Part shown: positions 14,136 to 15,083 of the stretch, in pieces
Layout of the letters: each line of letters opens with the position of its first letter
How positions within the stretch are numbered: position 1 is the stretch's first letter
DNA from: DATKMS01 sp041497995
Lineage (GTDB): Bacteria; Desulfobacterota; Binatia; HRBIN30
Length of the DNA: 15,083 bases
Direction: 5' to 3'
Assembly (NCBI GenBank): GCA_041497995.1
Contig: JBGQHM010000136.1
Coordinates: 1-15,083 of the forward strand
Program-made: the position numbers and the translations under genes
Notes under the pieces: generated by a model
Told to the model about the DNA's origin: nothing
Databases searched by the model: none
Seen by the model: only the letters and a program-made list of their open reading frames with translations

Positions 14136-14762
14136 TCACGCCGCGCGTGTCTTGACGCGCCGGCCGCTGACCTCCAACCGGCCTCCCGCCCACAGGCGGA
14201 TTGCTTCCGGATAGAGTTCGTTCTCCACGGCGTGCACCCGCGCCGCCAACGTCTCCGGGGTATCACCGTCCAGAACCGGCACCGTCCCCTGCAAGATGAT
14301 GGGGCCGTGGTCGTATTGGTCGTCGGCAAAGTGCACGGTGCACCCCGTCACCTTGACACCGGAGTCCAGCACCGCGCGATGCACTTTCTCGCCGTAGAAG
14401 CCCTTGCCGCAGAAGGCGGGAATCAGCGCCGGGTGAATATTCATCACCCGACCGGCGTACCTTTCGCGAAGCTGGAATGGTGAGAGGAACCCCGCCATCA
14501 CAATCAGGTCGAACGCGTGTCGTTGCAACTCGACGTGCAGCGCATCGTTGAAGCGGTCGACATCGGCAAACTCCTTCCGCGGCACGGCGATCGCGGGAAT
14601 GCCAGCCTTGCGAGCGCGATCGAGCCCGCCGGCATCGGTGCGTGAGGCGATCACAACCACGACGCGCGCCGGGAGCTGGCCGCTCGCGATACGATCGAGA
14701 AAATTCTGCAGGGTTGTGCCGCTGCCGGACAGCAGGACCGCGAGTCGGACGGAGCGTTCCAT
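14136..14762 (-). CDS. purN: Phosphoribosylglycinamide formyltransferase (GAR transformylase)
   Basis: PurN transfers a formyl group from 10-formyltetrahydrofolate to GAR, the third step of purine synthesis, in the cytoplasm. The 208 residues match the family. The phosphate-binding loop SGSGTT is at 12-17 (GNGSN in E. coli). The catalytic Asn108 and His110 are in MNIHPALIP and Asp151 is in QYDHGP. The segment AFCGKGFYGEKVHRAV replaces the shorter KYPGLHTHRQAL of E. coli, a variant I recall from other phyla. The ATG at 14762 starts the conserved block directly; no strong ribosome-binding site is visible. purM is not adjacent. The gene converges on infC and diverges from the partial gene at 14867. 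Confidence 0.96.
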   Translation of the reverse strand: MERSVRLAVLLSGSGTTLQNFLDRIASGQLPARVVVVIASRTDAGGLDRARKAGIPAIAVPRKEFADVDRFNDALHVELQRHAFDLIVMAGFLSPFQLRERYAGRVMNIHPALIPAFCGKGFYGEKVHRAVLDSGVKVTGCTVHFADDQYDHGPIILQGTVPVLDGDTPETLAARVHAVENELYPEAIRLWAGGRLEVSGRRVKTRAA

Positions 14763-14818
14763 GTCAGGCCCGTAAGCTAGGGCGTTTGTGCGGCGGAATC
14801 AATCCGATGCGCTACAGC

Positions 14819-14847
14819 TTGAGGCCACGGAGGTTTGCTTGTATACA
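14819..14847 (+). promoter_or_regulatory. Sigma70-type promoter for the gene at 14867
   Basis: TTGAGG at 14819-14824, an exact 17-base spacer and TATACA at 14842-14847. Initiation near 14854 leaves about 13 bases of leader, holding just the ribosome-binding site. It lies in the 104-base divergent gap to purN. Confidence 0.6.
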
Positions 14848-14866
14848 CGTACGCGAGGGAGGACGT

Positions 14867-15083
14867 ATGAATACTCACCACCACGACATCGAGTTGCCGC
14901 CGGCCGGTTCGGAGGAACGCGTCAACACCGCTTTCCCGACGATATTCAACTGGGACTATAAAGTTCGCCACGGCGAGCTCATGCGCCTCTACGAAAAAGG
15001 CAAGACGCTGCAGTGGAATGCCTCGACGGACATCGACTGGTCGATTGACGTCGATCCCGAGCGCGTGCGCATCGCGGACACGG
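14867..15083 (+). CDS. Unidentified protein, N-terminal 72 residues; possibly ferritin-like/di-iron
   Basis: The gene runs off the end of the window. The start ATG at 14867 is supported by GGGAGGA 3 bases upstream and a good promoter. The visible 72 residues begin MNTHHHDIELPPAG, then AFPTIFNWDYKVRHGELMRL, YEKGKTLQWNAST and DIDWSIDVDPERVRIADT. No signal peptide or membrane segment is visible. The Trp/Asp-rich WNASTDIDWSIDVDP stretch reminds me of the N-terminal region of ferritin-like di-iron oxygenase-type proteins, but the metal-binding Glu/His motifs would lie beyond the window, so this is a weak guess. Codon use resembles that of the neighbours. The neighbour purN is divergent and does not indicate function. 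Confidence 0.8.
   Translation, partial: MNTHHHDIELPPAGSEERVNTAFPTIFNWDYKVRHGELMRLYEKGKTLQWNASTDIDWSIDVDPERVRIADT

Overview
This window looks like chromosomal housekeeping DNA from a GC-rich Gram-negative bacterium. The paired LptF/LptG permeases imply a lipopolysaccharide outer membrane. The tig-clpP-clpX-lon-HU order, together with the style of the proteins, points to a deltaproteobacterial-type lineage (Desulfobacterota, Myxococcota or Binatota-like). That placement is inferred from memory of gene order and not from a search. I see no insertion sequence, prophage, CRISPR array, toxin-antitoxin pair or recognisable defence system.

Layout. (1) 1-75: the 3' part of a tRNA-Ser(CGA). (2) 147-1287, minus strand: a small unrecognised protein with an HTH-like stretch, and a Mut7-C (PIN-like, zinc-ribbon) protein. 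(3) 1337-2791, plus: a membrane-anchored transglutaminase-like protein, divergent from the Mut7-C gene. (4) 2846-2927: tRNA-Leu(UAG). (5) 3024-8736, plus: the protein quality-control cluster of trigger factor, ClpP, ClpX and Lon. (6) 8809-10265, plus: HU, tRNA-Val(UAC), tRNA-Asp(GUC), L13 and S9. (7) 10362-12660, minus: lptF then lptG. (8) 12670-14132, plus: rlmB and infC. (9) 14136-14762, minus: purN. (10) 14867-end, plus: the start of an unidentified gene behind a good sigma70-type promoter.

How the genes work together. Trigger factor folds nascent chains at the ribosome. ClpXP and Lon are the two main cytoplasmic ATP-dependent proteases, and HU is a nucleoid protein often encoded just after lon. 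tRNA-Val, tRNA-Asp, L13, S9, RlmB and IF-3 form a translation-flavoured stretch. LptF/LptG form the inner-membrane half of the LPS exporter.

The most interesting signals are regulatory. The leader between tRNA-Asp and rplM can fold into two mutually exclusive hairpins, one ending beside the Shine-Dalgarno region. A tRNA gene sits 17 bases after the HU stop with no separate promoter visible. A good clpP promoter has its -10 box on the tig stop codon. lptF and rlmB diverge with only 9 bases between start codons. infC starts with TTG after a strong ribosome-binding site and is not followed by rpmI-rplT. No intergenic gap exceeds 300 bases; the largest is 555-807.
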